Source: Verrucomicrobiota bacterium (GTDB lineage: Bacteria; Verrucomicrobiota; Verrucomicrobiia; Verrucomicrobiales; Verrucomicrobiaceae). Taken from it: a stretch of 64,000 nt of DNA. Where the stretch lies: the NCBI GenBank assembly GCA_017301975.1, contig JAFLEI010000024.1:41141-105140 (forward strand), given 5' to 3'. The position numbers and the translations under genes were made by a program. Positions 48,262-56,665 of this stretch are shown here, in pieces. The notes below the pieces were generated by a model. The model saw nothing but the letters and a program-made list of their open reading frames with translations. It did not search any database and was not told the origin of the DNA. Within the stretch, counting starts at the first letter, position 1, and every line of letters begins with the position of its first letter.

Positions 48262-51200
48262 TCGAGGCCATCATTCATTGGAGCCTGAAAAACCGGTTCC
48301 TCGTCGCCTGTGCCGCGCTTCTCCTCATCGCGCTCGGTGTCCGTGCCATCTACCTCACACCGGTGGATGCCATCCCTGATCTCACGGAGAACCAGGTGCT
48401 CGTCTATGGCGAGTGGATGGGGCGCAGTCCGCAGGAAGTCGAGGATCAAGTCACGTTCCCGCTTTCCACCGGGCTGCAAGGTCTCGCTGGCGTCAAAGAA
48501 GTGCGGGCCACTTCGATGTTCGGCTTCTCGCTCATCACCATCATCTTTGAGGACAAGGTGGACACTTACTTTGCGCGGGCGCGGGTGCTGGAGCGGCTGA
48601 ACTACCTGCAAGCCTCCATGCCCGAAGGTGTGAAACCACAGCTCGGCCCCGACGCCTCCGGCCTCGGCTGGGTGTATCAGTATTACTTCGCGGTCGATGC
48701 CACGCAGGCCAAGGATGGCGGCTACGACCTCGCGCAACTCCGCTCGCTCCAGGACTGGTATGTGCGCTACCAGCTCGCCAGTGTGCAAGGCGTGGCTGAG
48801 GTGGCGAGCATCGGCGGCTTTGTGAAGCAGTATCAGGTGGAGCTGAACTCCACCAAGATGCGTGTCACCAACGTCACGCTCATGGATGTGATGACCGCCG
48901 TGCAGAGCGCCAACCTCAATGTCGGCGGCAAGGTGGTGGAGGAAAATGGCGCGGAGTTCGTGCTGCGCGGCATCGGCCTCGTCACCAGCGTGGAAGATCT
49001 CGAACTCGTCACCGTGAAGGCGATGGCAGGCACGCCGGTCTATTTGAGAGACATCGCCACCGTGCAGATCGGCGGCGACTTCCGGCGTGGTGCGCTCGAC
49101 TTGAACGGCCATGAAGCCGTGGGCGGCACCGTCGTCATGCGCACGGGTGAAAACGCGAAAGCAGTGATTGAGCGCATCAAAGAAAAGATCGCTCAGATCG
49201 CCCCCAGCCTGCCGCCAGGAGTCACCATCAAGTCCTTCTACGACCGCAGTGAACTCATCGACAACACCATCGGCACACTCAAGCACGCGCTGCTGGAGGA
49301 GTTCATCCTCGTCACGCTCGCCCACATCATTTTCCTCTGGCACTTCCGCAGCATCCTCATCGTCACGCTGCCACTGCCGATCTCCATTTTGATCTCCTTC
49401 CTGCTAATGAAGGAGTTCGGCATCACCAGCAACATCATGTCCCTCACCGGCATCGCCATCGCCATCGGCGTGCTGGTGGACGCGGCCATCGTCGTCACGG
49501 AAAACGTCATTCGACACTGCGAGGAGGCGGAGCATAAAAAAGGTTCAAGGCTTGATGCCAAAGAAACTTGGGACGTGACCCTAGCCGCCTGCACGCAAGT
49601 CGGGCGGCCCATCTTCTTCGCCATGGCGATCATCATCCTCGCCTTCGTGCCCGTCTTTGCGCTCAGCGGGCAGGAGGGGAAGCTATTCCACCCGCTCGCC
49701 TTCACCAAGACCTTTGCCATGATCGGCTCCACGCTGCTCGCCGTCACGCTGGTGCCCGTCTTGTGCTCTTTGCTCGTGCGCGGGCCGTTTCATGCGGAGG
49801 AAAGCAACCTCGTGATGAAGTTCCTCCTGCGCCTCTACGAGCCGACGTTGAACTGGGCGCTCAATCATCGAAAAACCGTCATCGGCATGGCGATGATGAT
49901 CCTCGGTGTCTCACTGCTGACCGCGTTTGGATTGCCCCGCAGCACCGTGAAACAAATCCGCGATGCAGGCTATCCCCGCCTCGCTGATGCCGTGACTGGA
50001 TTTGGCAAAGAGTTCATGCCGCCGCTCAATGAAGGCAGCCTGCTCTACATGCCGGTGATGATGCCCAAGACCGGCCTCAAAGAAATTCAGCGCGTCATGT
50101 CCTGGCAGGATCAAGTCATCGCCGCCACGCCCGAGGTCGAATCCGTGGCGGGCAAGCTCGGACGTTTTGAAACCGCCACCGATCCCGCGCCCACCGAGAT
50201 GCTGGAGACGACCATCATGCTCAAGCCCGAATACATCCCCGATGGCCGCTGGAGCGTGAAGCGCAATCCCGCATGGCGTGAAGGCATGACCGTCGAAAAG
50301 CTGAAAGCCGAGTTGACTGAAAAGATGAAGCAAGTGCCCGGCTATGTACCCGCTTTTCTCCAGCCCATCGAAAACCGCATCCTCATGCTCTACACCGGCA
50401 TCCGTGCGCAGGTCGGCGTGAAGATTTATGGCGACAACCTCGACAAGATTCAGCGCAAGGCTTTCGAGGTAGAAAAACTCATCAACAGCATCGAAGGAGC
50501 CGCCGGAGTCTCGCCCTCTCGCGTGCAGGGCAAGCCCTACCTCAACGTGCAAGTGGATCGTCAGGCCATGGCCCGCTACGGCCTCAGCGCCAAAGACGTG
50601 CTCGACGCCGTGGAGATCGCCATCGGCGGCAAGAACGTCAGCACCACCATCGAAGGCCGTCAGCGCTTCCCCATTCAGATCCGCGTGCAGCGTGGCGAGC
50701 GCGACGACATCGAGAAGCTCAGCAGCATCCTCATCGCCGCACGTTCCGGCATGAGTGGGAGCAGCGCTGCCCCAATGGGTGGCGGTGGTGGCATGACCGG
50801 TGGCGTTGCCGCTGCTCCCCCCGCAGGCATGGCAACCACAACAAACAATGCCCCCGTCACTTACATTCCGCTCGGCATGGTCGCCAAGATCACCCGCGAA
50901 GTCGGCGCCAACGAGATCGCCAGCGAGAACGGCCGTCTTCGTTCCTATGTGCAGGCCAACGTGCAGGATCGTGACCTCGGCGGCTTCGTGCTGGAGGTCG
51001 AGCAAAAGCTCAAGACCATCGACTGGGAAGGCATGACCTACAAAATGACCGGCGAGTATGAAAACCAACGCCGCTTTGTGCAGACCATGCAGATCGTCTT
51101 CCCCATCGTGCTGCTCATCATCTTCGTGCTGCTCTACATCGTCTATCACAGCGCCCTGGAGGCCGCGCACGTCATGCTCGCCGTGCCCTTCGCTCTCAGC

Positions 51201-51653
51201 GGTGGCGTCCTGCTGCAAAAGCTCCTCGGCTACAACTTCAACGGAGCCGTCTGGGTCGGCTACATCGCCCTCTTTGGCACCGCCGTGCAGACCGGCGTCG
51301 TCATGGTCGTCTATCTCGAAGAAACCGTGAAAGCCCGCATGGCCCAGCTCGGCACCGCCTTCACCTATGCAGATCTCGTGCAGGCCGTCAAAGACGGCGC
51401 ACGTCTGCGCCTGCGCCCCAAAGTCATGACCGTCGCCACCATCGTCGCCTCCCTGCTGCCCATCATGTGGAGCCACCGCCAGGGCTCCGAAGTCATGCAA
51501 CCCCTCGCCACCCCCGTCATCGGCGGCATGATCTCCAGCCTCGTCCACATTCTCATTGTCACGCCGGTGATCTTCCTCTGGCTGAGAGGCCGTGAACACA
51601 GCACTGCAAATAGGCCGACAAAAATCGGAGACGCTTCATCTTCTTCCCCCTGA
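48258..51653 (+). CDS. CusA-type heavy-metal RND transporter
   Basis: A 1131-aa RND pump. TM4 has IGVLVDAAIVVTENVIRH, the form seen in CusA-like (HME4, monovalent Cu/Ag) pumps, in contrast to the DFG form of the CzcA-like pump at 32597. Other landmarks: TPVDAIPDLTENQVLVYGEW and FYDRSELIDNTIGTLKHA. It exceeds the usual 1040-1050 aa because of a Gly/Ala/Met-rich insertion of roughly 35 residues near 835-865 (GMSGSSAAPMGGGGGMTGGV within it). Copper/silver export together with the CusB- and CusC-like proteins is inferred. Confidence 0.92.
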   Translation: MIEAIIHWSLKNRFLVACAALLLIALGVRAIYLTPVDAIPDLTENQVLVYGEWMGRSPQEVEDQVTFPLSTGLQGLAGVKEVRATSMFGFSLITIIFEDKVDTYFARARVLERLNYLQASMPEGVKPQLGPDASGLGWVYQYYFAVDATQAKDGGYDLAQLRSLQDWYVRYQLASVQGVAEVASIGGFVKQYQVELNSTKMRVTNVTLMDVMTAVQSANLNVGGKVVEENGAEFVLRGIGLVTSVEDLELVTVKAMAGTPVYLRDIATVQIGGDFRRGALDLNGHEAVGGTVVMRTGENAKAVIERIKEKIAQIAPSLPPGVTIKSFYDRSELIDNTIGTLKHALLEEFILVTLAHIIFLWHFRSILIVTLPLPISILISFLLMKEFGITSNIMSLTGIAIAIGVLVDAAIVVTENVIRHCEEAEHKKGSRLDAKETWDVTLAACTQVGRPIFFAMAIIILAFVPVFALSGQEGKLFHPLAFTKTFAMIGSTLLAVTLVPVLCSLLVRGPFHAEESNLVMKFLLRLYEPTLNWALNHRKTVIGMAMMILGVSLLTAFGLPRSTVKQIRDAGYPRLADAVTGFGKEFMPPLNEGSLLYMPVMMPKTGLKEIQRVMSWQDQVIAATPEVESVAGKLGRFETATDPAPTEMLETTIMLKPEYIPDGRWSVKRNPAWREGMTVEKLKAELTEKMKQVPGYVPAFLQPIENRILMLYTGIRAQVGVKIYGDNLDKIQRKAFEVEKLINSIEGAAGVSPSRVQGKPYLNVQVDRQAMARYGLSAKDVLDAVEIAIGGKNVSTTIEGRQRFPIQIRVQRGERDDIEKLSSILIAARSGMSGSSAAPMGGGGGMTGGVAAAPPAGMATTTNNAPVTYIPLGMVAKITREVGANEIASENGRLRSYVQANVQDRDLGGFVLEVEQKLKTIDWEGMTYKMTGEYENQRRFVQTMQIVFPIVLLIIFVLLYIVYHSALEAAHVMLAVPFALSGGVLLQKLLGYNFNGAVWVGYIALFGTAVQTGVVMVVYLEETVKARMAQLGTAFTYADLVQAVKDGARLRLRPKVMTVATIVASLLPIMWSHRQGSEVMQPLATPVIGGMISSLVHILIVTPVIFLWLRGREHSTANRPTKIGDASSSSP

Positions 51654-51682
51654 TATGGCATGGTAACAGCCCAACTCGCTCA

Positions 51683-52138
51683 CTATGCAGCAGAGATGAC
51701 TTGATCGACAAACACTCTGAAGTCAGGATCAAAATACCCTTTCCGTTGTTCCCACACAAATCTTGGGACGGGTCTGCCCAAAAAGTTTTGGATGTCCATT
51801 TCAAGCCCTTCGAGGACTTTGACTTCACCGCCCTGTATCGCCCGATACCAGCAATGCAGGTGAAACAGCAACAACATCACAAACTGACTCTCCTCAGGAG
51901 TCACTGGCTTCGTGTAAAGGTCAGCCAAAGGATCGCGAACACGGGCAAGCTTCGGGTTTCCCTGGCTCTCGTCCCAGATGTCTCGGTGTTGTTCTGTCAG
52001 TCTGACGAGATTGGAAAGTCGTCTCGATTTGGTGTTTTCGCGATAGCTGGCAGCCGTAAAAGCCAAGCTGGAGATAATTCCAACAGCCGAGAGAAGGTCA
52101 AACGCATGATTACCCATCCACGATATGAAGCCGGGCAT
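51683..52138 (-). CDS. Small membrane-anchored protein of unknown function
   Basis: 151 aa from the ATG at 52138: an N-terminal hydrophobic helix (HAFDLLSAVGIISSLAFTAA), then a cytosolic helical domain (LVRLTEQHRDIWDESQGNPK, RFVWEQRKGYFDPDFRVFVD). The arrangement resembles small DUF proteins with one membrane helix and an effector-like soluble part. Convergent with the CusA-like gene (30 bases apart), so not in the metal operon. Longer starts on this strand lack coding character. Confidence 0.7.
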   Translation of the reverse strand: MPGFISWMGNHAFDLLSAVGIISSLAFTAASYRENTKSRRLSNLVRLTEQHRDIWDESQGNPKLARVRDPLADLYTKPVTPEESQFVMLLLFHLHCWYRAIQGGEVKVLEGLEMDIQNFLGRPVPRFVWEQRKGYFDPDFRVFVDQVISAA

Positions 52139-52181
52139 ATTGCGCCCATCATACCATGAAGGCCGCGCTTGATGCCAGTCG

Positions 52182-52427
52182 TCAGGCCTTGGCTGGAATA
52201 TCCCCTTTCGCATCCACCAAGATGCGGCGGGGAACGCGGACGATTCTTTCATCGGGGCCGCAGCCAGCCGTCGCGGGCAGAAGGGGCTTGGCAGCGTCCG
52301 TCATGTCGATGCCAATGATGGCAAAATCTCCGTCAGCGAGTTCCCAAATATCGGGACAGTTTTCCAAAGCCGGGGTGCTTTGACCGTTGGCGTGGGGATC
52401 AGGGCCGATGCGTCGAAGGAAGGTCAT
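52182..52427 (-). CDS. Small conserved hypothetical protein
   Basis: An 81-aa protein of a small widespread family: MTFLRRIGPDPHANGQSTPA, CPDIWELADGDFAIIGIDMT, ERIVRVPRRILVDAKGDIPA. The pattern of short aromatic/acidic strands suggests a compact beta-rich fold. Function unknown. Often found as a stand-alone gene in mobile or accessory DNA. Confidence 0.72.
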   Translation of the reverse strand: MTFLRRIGPDPHANGQSTPALENCPDIWELADGDFAIIGIDMTDAAKPLLPATAGCGPDERIVRVPRRILVDAKGDIPAKA

Positions 52428-52510
52428 GGCGTGCGTGAGGTGTGGGGTTTCAGGAGCATTATAACTGCTCTCATTTTGGAGGCAAGGCGATTTTCTGGCA
52501 AAAGTTCAAA

Positions 52511-52762
52511 GTGAACAAGACCCTACACGGCCAGCGATCCAAAATCTTTTGCGACCACATTCGTTCGCTCCGAACGAAAGCAGGCATGACCCAACGCGAC
52601 CTCTCGCAAGCGCTCGGACGCGAGCATGGGATGGTGGCTCGCATTGAACTGGGTGAACGTAGAGTGGACATGATCGAGGCTTTTGATCTATTCGAGGCGC
52701 TGGGGACAGTCCCAGAGAAAGAAACTGCGGAACTGATGACGAAATTCAAAGACGCCAAGTGA
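52511..52762 (+). CDS. XRE-type HTH regulator
   Basis: About 83 aa from a GTG at 52511 (the frame is open from 52442). A classical HTH is visible: HIRSLRTKAGMTQRDLSQAL, then GREHGMVARIELGERRVDMI. Small XRE regulators of this kind control neighbouring genes or toxin-antitoxin pairs. It is followed after 22 bases by the membrane protein at 52785, and might regulate the module up to the VirD4-like ATPase. Confidence 0.78.
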   Translation: MNKTLHGQRSKIFCDHIRSLRTKAGMTQRDLSQALGREHGMVARIELGERRVDMIEAFDLFEALGTVPEKETAELMTKFKDAK

Positions 52763-52784
52763 ACTCTCAACCCACTTACCCACC

Positions 52785-53492
52785 ATGTTTGGCCTCTGGA
52801 AAAAACGAAAGCCGGAAGAACTGAAGCAGCCAACCTACGCGCTGATCGACGGCTTTGAAACCTCCACGGATGCCTTTTACCAGAGCATCGAAAATGAGCT
52901 GAACGCCCGGAATGTGCCGGGCCTTGAGTTGGTGCGGATCGATTACCGAGAAGGCGGCCCTCTTTCATCCAAACGAGACTACCTCCGCATGAGACGTGAG
53001 CGACTGACATTTGATCTGTGTTCCGCCCCGTTTGGAACGTCGTGGTTCTTCTCTTACCGCTTTTGTGAAATTCCCGCTCCGTTTCCTGGATTGCAGTTGT
53101 TGATCGCCACCGGGCTGCTCACAGCTCTTGTTTTCAGCTACATCGCCTTGTTCGGAATGCTTTGGGGCGGGATCACCATCGGAATGACTGCGATTGGCTT
53201 TGCATTGCTGCTGCGCAATACGCTGACACTTGGTTTTGAAGATTTCGATGCCTGGCTTCTGACGGTGCCGGTTTTTGGCCGGGTCTATGAGGCGCTCTTC
53301 CGCAAGGAGACCTTTTTCCGCCACGACACGCGGCTCATGTATGCCGAAATGATGGAGCGGGTCATTCAGGATAAGATCAAGGAGATCACGGCTTCGGAAG
53401 GCATCGAAAAAGTGGAGTTCATTGAGTCCAGGCCAGACCTTCATCCGCTGCTCGCACGGATGGTGCAGGCACCGATACGAACGAGCACATGA
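52785..53492 (+). CDS. Membrane protein of the second transfer module
   Basis: 235 aa with two adjacent transmembrane helices (LQLLIATGLLTALVFSYIAL, GMLWGGITIGMTAIGFALLL) and soluble parts on both sides; no family recognised. It overlaps the large VirD4-like ATPase by ATGA, so the two are almost certainly translated together. A membrane anchor or docking partner for that ATPase, which lacks transmembrane segments of its own, is a reasonable inference. Confidence 0.75.
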   Translation: MFGLWKKRKPEELKQPTYALIDGFETSTDAFYQSIENELNARNVPGLELVRIDYREGGPLSSKRDYLRMRRERLTFDLCSAPFGTSWFFSYRFCEIPAPFPGLQLLIATGLLTALVFSYIALFGMLWGGITIGMTAIGFALLLRNTLTLGFEDFDAWLLTVPVFGRVYEALFRKETFFRHDTRLMYAEMMERVIQDKIKEITASEGIEKVEFIESRPDLHPLLARMVQAPIRTST

Positions 53493-56400
53493 TAACGCCA
53501 CACGAACAGCTCTCAGCGCAGTATTTGCAGTGGGAGCTGCGGGGACGTGGCTGGTTCGTGCATCAGGAACCAGTGGCGTTGGAGCCGCCCTTTAAGCCGT
53601 TTGGAGGTTATCATTTTAACAGTTCATCGGCTGCGGATGATGTGCGGAGAGCCTCGTTTACAGAGAGGCTGATGAAAAAAGCCGGGCGGCTGTTCAATCC
53701 TGTTGCCACTCCTGTCGTGGAAACAGACGACACGGATTCCGAAAATGAAATCACCACTTGGAGCCGGGAAGAGTGCAGTGAGATCGCCCTGACTTTCCCC
53801 CGGTCTTCGCATCCGAAGCGAGATCATGCCGAGTCGTTCCTTCGTATGTGCCGGAGTTGCAACGATCCGGTTGCCTTTGAGGTTTTGGCCGATCATCGCG
53901 AAATAGGCTTTCAATGGGTATGCAGCGCGAAAGACGAACCCTTTGTCAAAGCGCAGTGCGAAGCTCATTTTTCTGAATGGTCGCCCCGAGATGGAGGTGC
54001 CCAGCTTGTTCAAATTTGGGAGCAAACAGGCACCAGCTATGCGGCTGCGGAGATCGGTCTTGGACGTGATTTTCTGCTCTCCATCGAGACTGGTAAGGTA
54101 GAGATGCTGTCAGGCTTGATCGCGGGTATGTCTTCGCTGGCAGAGGGTGAAATGGCTCTGTTCCAAGTCATTTTTGAGCCGGTCGCCGCCCCCTGGGCAG
54201 ATGGCATGGTGCAAGTTTCCTCAAGGTCTGATGGAACTCCCGTCTTCAAGAACAGGCCTGACCTTGCTCGTGAAGCTGCCACGAAGGCAAGAAGTCCGCT
54301 GTATGCCGTGGTGTTGCGACTGGTCACCTGCGCTGAAGATGGCAACAGAGCGTGGGCATTGCTCGCTCCGTTGGCAGCAGCCCTCAATGCGCTCTCGCGG
54401 CCAGGCGGCAACCATCTCGTTCCGCTGGCGATGAACGACTACGCCTCCGAGGCGCAGGAGGAGGACATCCTGCGGAGACAATCGCATCGCTGGGGAATGA
54501 TCCTCTCTCAGGAGGAACTGCTCTGCCTCATCAGACTCCCAGATGACCGGAGCTTGTCGAAACGCCTCCGACAGGATTCCGGGCAGACGCGAGCTTATAC
54601 GTCCGACACCTCAAGTGGCCTGCTTTTAGGATGGAATGTTCATGCCGGGCGACGGCAGGAGGTCTATCTGACGCCGGAACAACGAGTCAGACACCTTCAT
54701 GCCATCGGTGGCACTGGCACCGGTAAGACGACATTCATGGCGAATCTGATTCGGCAGGACATGGAGTCCGGCCAGGGCTTCGCATTGCTCGATCCGCATG
54801 GTGATTTGGTGGATCGCCTTCTCTCTATCGTGCCCGAAAACCGGTTGGATGATGTGGTATTGATCGACGCAGGTGATGAGGAGTTCAGCGTGGGGTTTAA
54901 CATCTTGAGCGCCAAGGCTGATTATGAAAAGACACTGCTCGCGTCGGATCTGGTCAGTGTATTTCAAAGGCTGAGCACGAGCTGGGGAGATCAGATGACG
55001 GTTGTTCTGCGAAATGCGATTCTGGCTTTCTTGGAGCGTCCCGAAGGCGGAACATTAGCGGACGTGCAGCGCTTTTTGCTGGAACCCGACTTTCGAGCCA
55101 GCGTCCTCGAAACCGTGCTTGATGCTGATGTGGTGTATTACTGGAAGAAAGGTTTCCCGCAGCTTGGCGGCAGCAAATCCATTGGGCCTGTCTTGACCCG
55201 CTTGCAGACCTTTCTCTCCCCCAAGCCGATCCGCTACATGGTTGGGCAGCGAGACACAAAACTCGACATCGCCGAGATCATGGACTCGGGGAAGATCCTG
55301 CTCGTGAAGCTCCCCCAAGGTCTGATGGGTGCTGAAAACAGTTACCTGCTGGGATCATTGATCGTCTCGAAGATTCAGCAGGCGGCGATGGCACGCCAGC
55401 GAATGGCCGAAAGCCAGCGGCGACTTTTCACCCTCTATGTCGATGAGTTTCAGAACTTCATCACGCCCTCAATGGCTGAAATCCTGTCCGGTGCCCGCAA
55501 GTATCGCCTCTCCCTCGTTTTGGCGCACCAAGAACTGGCTCAACTCGGAAGGAATGATGCCGTTGCCAGTGCGGTTCTAGCCAATGCCGGGACTCGGGTG
55601 GTGTTTCGGGTCGGCGACTCTGATGCTCGTGAGCTAGCAAAGGGATTTGCACACTTTGAACCCGAGGCGCTTCAATCGCTGGCTGTTGGCGAAGCCATCA
55701 TTCGGGTGGAACGCAGCGACCAGGATTTCAATCTGAGTGTCCCGGCTGGCCTATCCTCAGAACCAGGCAGTGAAGGACGCCAGCAGGAAGTCATCGCCCG
55801 CTCACGATTGCGCTATGCCGTAGCTCGCAGCGAAATCGAGGCCGCCGAACGCAAACGCCTGGCTGATTTGGCTGAAACGACGCCCAGCAAAGGAAAGAAG
55901 ATCGTCGAGCCGCCACCCACTCTGGTTTCTGAGCCTGCGGAGCCTCCGGCCACTTCAACACCGCCAATCCCTGCAAAAGAAGAGCCGGTCGAAGTAGCAG
56001 CGGAAACCCAAGCTGAACCGCCGCAGTATGGAACGACCACGCTGAAAGCTGATCTTGAGGAATTAGGACGTGGAGGTGACATCCACAGGGCCGCACAGGC
56101 GGAGTTCAAACGACTCGCAGAAGCTCGCGGTTTTCGAGCGACCATTGAGCGGCAGCTACCCGACTCACAAGACACCGTTGATCTGTATATCGAGCGCGAT
56201 GGTGTGAGCATCGCCTGCGAGGTTTCCGTGACCAACACTCTCGAATACGAGATGAAGAACATAACGAAGTGCCTCCGAGCAGGAGTTCAGAAGGTGCTCG
56301 TTCTGACCGTCGAACCGGAAAAGCATCGGCGGCTCAGTGCCGCGATTGCCAGCCTACTCTCACCCGAGCAGCAGGGAAAAGTGCTCTGCCTCCAGAAGGA

Positions 56401-56635
56401 TGAATTCGACGTTTTTCTCGAAAGCGTGTCGCCCAAAGGCAACCCGAGCCCCCCTGAACCAGCCACCGAGGGCAAGCCGAAGATGGTCAAAGGATGGAAA
56501 GTCAGAACCAACTCCATCCCCGCGCCCATCGAAGATGTGCCACGGCTGGAGAAGGAAATGGCCGCCACCATGGCGGAGAATCTGAGACGCGGAAAAACCA
56601 AGAAGCGGGAGAAGAAAGGCGGTGACTCAACTTGA
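53489..56635 (+). CDS. VirD4/TraM-recognition ATPase with C-terminal nuclease-like domain
   Basis: A 1048-aa protein. The N-terminal 400 residues are not recognised. The ATPase core has Walker A GGTGTGKTTFM (about 408-418), LLDPHGDLVDRLL, Walker B LYVDEFQNF (about 650), and LVLAHQELAQLG. A Pro-rich linker (PPPTLVSEPAEPPATSTPPI) leads to a C-terminal domain with VDLYIERDGVSIACEVSVTN (about 895-915), fitting the D...ExK-like core of restriction-type nucleases, though the lysine is absent. Fusion of a DNA pump to a nuclease-like module is unusual and could indicate DNA processing at transfer. Its membrane partner is the upstream gene. Confidence 0.85.
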   Translation: MITPHEQLSAQYLQWELRGRGWFVHQEPVALEPPFKPFGGYHFNSSSAADDVRRASFTERLMKKAGRLFNPVATPVVETDDTDSENEITTWSREECSEIALTFPRSSHPKRDHAESFLRMCRSCNDPVAFEVLADHREIGFQWVCSAKDEPFVKAQCEAHFSEWSPRDGGAQLVQIWEQTGTSYAAAEIGLGRDFLLSIETGKVEMLSGLIAGMSSLAEGEMALFQVIFEPVAAPWADGMVQVSSRSDGTPVFKNRPDLAREAATKARSPLYAVVLRLVTCAEDGNRAWALLAPLAAALNALSRPGGNHLVPLAMNDYASEAQEEDILRRQSHRWGMILSQEELLCLIRLPDDRSLSKRLRQDSGQTRAYTSDTSSGLLLGWNVHAGRRQEVYLTPEQRVRHLHAIGGTGTGKTTFMANLIRQDMESGQGFALLDPHGDLVDRLLSIVPENRLDDVVLIDAGDEEFSVGFNILSAKADYEKTLLASDLVSVFQRLSTSWGDQMTVVLRNAILAFLERPEGGTLADVQRFLLEPDFRASVLETVLDADVVYYWKKGFPQLGGSKSIGPVLTRLQTFLSPKPIRYMVGQRDTKLDIAEIMDSGKILLVKLPQGLMGAENSYLLGSLIVSKIQQAAMARQRMAESQRRLFTLYVDEFQNFITPSMAEILSGARKYRLSLVLAHQELAQLGRNDAVASAVLANAGTRVVFRVGDSDARELAKGFAHFEPEALQSLAVGEAIIRVERSDQDFNLSVPAGLSSEPGSEGRQQEVIARSRLRYAVARSEIEAAERKRLADLAETTPSKGKKIVEPPPTLVSEPAEPPATSTPPIPAKEEPVEVAAETQAEPPQYGTTTLKADLEELGRGGDIHRAAQAEFKRLAEARGFRATIERQLPDSQDTVDLYIERDGVSIACEVSVTNTLEYEMKNITKCLRAGVQKVLVLTVEPEKHRRLSAAIASLLSPEQQGKVLCLQKDEFDVFLESVSPKGNPSPPEPATEGKPKMVKGWKVRTNSIPAPIEDVPRLEKEMAATMAENLRRGKTKKREKKGGDST

Positions 56636-56665
56636 AAATCAACCGCTGAATGCTAAAGGCAACAC

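Noticed and set aside
49911..51599. 562-codon open frame on the minus strand
   Set aside because: His/Asp/Gly-rich shadow of the CusA-like gene; no family features and no start signal.
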